Shown piece after piece: positions 21,963 to 23,002 of a stretch of DNA of 23,002 bases. The DNA is from Acidobacteriota bacterium (GTDB lineage Bacteria > Acidobacteriota > UBA4820 > DSQY01). The notes beneath the pieces were generated by a model. It was not told the origin of the DNA. It saw nothing but the letters and a program-made list of their open reading frames with translations, and ran no database searches. The DNA is taken from the NCBI GenBank assembly GCA_021814085.1, contig JAKAJA010000002.1, forward strand, positions 1 to 23,002, in the 5' to 3' direction. A program made the translations under genes and the position numbers. Every line of letters starts with the position of its first letter. Within the stretch, counting starts at the first letter, position 1.

Positions 21963-21990
21963 ATCATACGATTAGATTCCGCTTTGTCAA
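21963..21990 (-). promoter_or_regulatory. Sigma-70 type promoter of the XRE / methyltransferase 2 operon
   Basis: On the minus strand a perfect -35 box TTGACA (21990-21985) and a -10 box TATGAT (21968-21963) are separated by 16 bases. The start of transcription would fall near 21956, about 65 bases before the TTG start codon. This is the best promoter match I found in the window. Confidence 0.7.
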
Positions 21991-22040
21991 GCCCTGTTCC
22001 GCGTTTTGTCCCGGCACTTCATTGGGATGGGGAGCCGTAG

Positions 22041-22067
22041 GCGGGGAAGGGCGCTGCCCTTCCCCGC
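22041..22067. repeat. Perfect GC-rich hairpin, 12-bp stem
   Basis: GCGGGGAAGGGC pairs perfectly with GCCCTTCCCCGC around the 3-base loop GCT. It lies downstream of the small minus-strand genes and upstream of the XRE promoter. No T-run follows on either strand, so it could be part of a rho-assisted stop or an insulating structure. Confidence 0.6.
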
Positions 22068-22080
22068 GGTGCAGAGGGTG

Positions 22081-22103
22081 CCCGGCCCCTGATGGGGGCC
22101 GGG
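22081..22103. terminator. GC-rich hairpin, candidate terminator
   Basis: CCCGGCCCC pairs with GGGGCCGGG around a 5-base loop. On the plus strand TTTTT follows eight bases later (22112-22116). On the minus strand it stands 27 bases past the stop of the gene at 22131-22403, where a terminator is expected, but no T-run follows in that direction. Confidence 0.4.
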
Positions 22104-22130
22104 TCGGCGGCTTTTTCGGCGGGGGACCGA

Positions 22131-22403
22131 CTAGGCGGCCTGGACCTCCGGTTCGGCCCAGACGTACTCGGTGGCGGAGTGGACGAGGAAGTAGCAGCGT
22201 CGTCCGTTGAAGCGCGAGCTGTAGAACCTCGCGTGGTAGTCCCTTTCGAGGGTGGGAGGCCCTGGAAAGAGGGCCCGCAGTTCATGGCGCGGGATGTGGC
22301 GCGCGAAGGTCCGCCAGGTCACTTCGCGCGCCCGGTCAACCATGTCGAGGATCAAGTCCGCCGTGGAATTCACGCAAGTGGTCGTGAAGACGTAGGTTTT
22401 CAT
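22131..22403 (-). CDS. Hypothetical protein, 90 residues
   Basis: Starts with MKTYVFTTTCVNSTADLILD. The ATG at 22403 overlaps the stop of the previous gene as ATGA, which fixes the start; an in-frame ATG at 22448 would lie inside that gene. The protein is soluble-looking, with a helical middle (VDRAREVTWRTFARHIPRHE), then a likely strand-rich end with the aromatic stretch NGRRCYFLVHSATEYVW. I do not recognise a family. Together with the preceding gene and radC it resembles small accessory genes carried near radC on integrated elements, but that is only context. Confidence 0.65.
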   Translation of the reverse strand: MKTYVFTTTCVNSTADLILDMVDRAREVTWRTFARHIPRHELRALFPGPPTLERDYHARFYSSRFNGRRCYFLVHSATEYVWAEPEVQAA

Positions 22404-22648
22404 TGGCACGCATCCTGTTCGTCCGGCATCAGTTCGGTGATGCCGCACCGATTCATGTTCCAGACCTTCGTTTCCAGGCGGGCGCGCTCCGTGAAAATGT
22501 GCCGGAAGATGTCGCGCGATTGCAGCGCCTCCGAGGCCTTGGCGCGCTCCAGCGCGTCCTCGTGTAGCCAGTGGGGACCCTCATGGGTTGGGCAAGTACA
22601 ATCCTTGGCAAGGGTAATAATTTCTCCACTACTCAGCCGAGCGCGCAT
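22400..22648 (-). CDS. Hypothetical protein, 82 residues, Cys/His motif near N-terminus
   Basis: ATG at 22648 with AAGGAG seven to eight bases upstream. Residues 16-29 read DCTCPTHEGPHWLH, a cluster of two cysteines and three histidines that could bind a metal, followed by a helical, charged middle (ALERAKASEALQSRDIFRHI). No family recognised. Its stop overlaps the start of the next small gene (ATGA), so the two are coupled. It starts about 40 bases after the radC terminator hairpin with no obvious promoter in between, so it may depend on readthrough from radC or on a promoter overlapping the hairpin. Confidence 0.65.
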   Translation of the reverse strand: MRARLSSGEIITLAKDCTCPTHEGPHWLHEDALERAKASEALQSRDIFRHIFTERARLETKVWNMNRCGITELMPDEQDACQ

Positions 22649-22685
22649 GGCTCTTCTCCTTATTTCTCTGGCCTTGTTGAAGGAA

Positions 22686-22714
22686 AGCCCGGCCTCCCCG
22701 ATGGAGGCCGGGCT
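22686..22714 (-). terminator. Rho-independent terminator after radC
   Basis: A perfect 12-bp GC-rich stem (AGCCCGGCCTCC with GGAGGCCGGGCT, 5-base loop) lies 21 bases after the radC stop. On the minus strand it is followed by TTCCTT, a modest T-rich tail. Confidence 0.65.
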
Positions 22715-22735
22715 GACGCGGGAAGGGTCGCGCCG

Positions 22736-23002
22736 TTATCCGTTGAGGAGTCCTTCTCTGGCAAAGCTGAAATACCCGTTGCCTCCCACGATGAGGTGAT
22801 CGAGCACGCGGACATCCAGGTGTTTCAAGAGGCCCTTCAGGTCCTCGGTCAGGCGCAGGTCGTCGGGGCTGGGGCTCACGTGGCCGCTGGGGTGGTTGTG
22901 AGCCAGGATGACGGCGGCGGCGTTCTCCTTCAGGACCTCTTTGACGACCTCGCGGGGATGGACCGATGAGGCGGAGATACTGCCCCGGAAAAGCTCCCGA
23001 TA
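22736..23002 (-). CDS. radC: RadC/JAB-domain protein, 5' part outside the window
   Basis: The last 88 codons are present; the frame is open to the window edge and ends in TAA at 22738-22736. It encodes ELFRGSISASSVHPREVVKE, then the JAB/JAMM metal site AHNHPSGHVSPSPDD, then LDVRVLDHLIVGGNGYFSFA near the end, which matches the C-terminus of RadC (UPF0758) proteins closely. The two histidines and the aspartate of HNHPSG...D are the expected zinc ligands. RadC was linked to DNA repair, but its actual activity is unsettled; copies are often found on mobile elements and near defence genes. It ends with a hairpin terminator and is followed by two small unknown genes on the same strand. Confidence 0.9.
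   Translation of the reverse strand, partial: YRELFRGSISASSVHPREVVKEVLKENAAAVILAHNHPSGHVSPSPDDLRLTEDLKGLLKHLDVRVLDHLIVGGNGYFSFAREGLLNG

Noticed and set aside
1..23002. CRISPR array, tRNA or rRNA genes
   Set aside because: I saw no regularly spaced repeats and no tRNA- or rRNA-like sequence on either strand.

Overview
This is a GC-rich window from a Gram-negative-type bacterium. Two proteins carry Sec lipobox signals, and there is a very large SpvB/RHS-type secreted protein. The style (high GC, giant RHS proteins, dense insertion elements) would fit Myxococcota, Acidobacteriota or a related deep lineage, but nothing here fixes the taxon.

Left part (1-9500, all minus strand): the start of a small lipoprotein gene is cut by the window edge. 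Next comes a 2732-residue SpvB/FG-GAP/RHS-repeat protein with a variable C-terminal domain. It is followed with no gap (TAAATG) by a lipoprotein gene that could encode its immunity or accessory partner. The RHS protein has an unusual insertion just before the conserved RHS core, with two membrane-like segments and an in-frame dispersed repeat.

Middle part (10075-21990) is a defence island built from two converging gene sets. On the plus strand lie a C5 cytosine methyltransferase, a NotI-family restriction endonuclease (four-Cys metal site, D...E-x-Q active site) and a Vsr mismatch endonuclease; the first two overlap by ATGA. On the minus strand lie an XRE controller with a clear promoter and operator palindrome, a second C5 methyltransferase, a GHKL-ATPase/histidine-kinase fusion with an HEF-type phospho-acceptor helix, and a receiver-domain partner overlapping the kinase by 8 bp. 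This looks like a restriction-modification locus joined to a conflict-type two-component signalling module.

The minus-strand operon is broken. A transposon of about 3.4 kb (about 16986-20368) with degenerate inverted repeats separates methyltransferase 2 from the kinase. Methyltransferase 2 has lost its extreme C-terminus, and the kinase has lost its start and N-terminal ATPase domain: its reading frame runs open into the transposon end. No target duplication is visible, so sequence was probably deleted here. The transposon carries two different DDE (rve) transposases and two paralogous helix-turn-helix proteins.

Right end (22131-23002, minus strand): a partial radC gene ending in a strong hairpin terminator, then two small ATGA-coupled genes of unknown function, then two GC-rich hairpins. 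No tRNA, rRNA or CRISPR array was seen.
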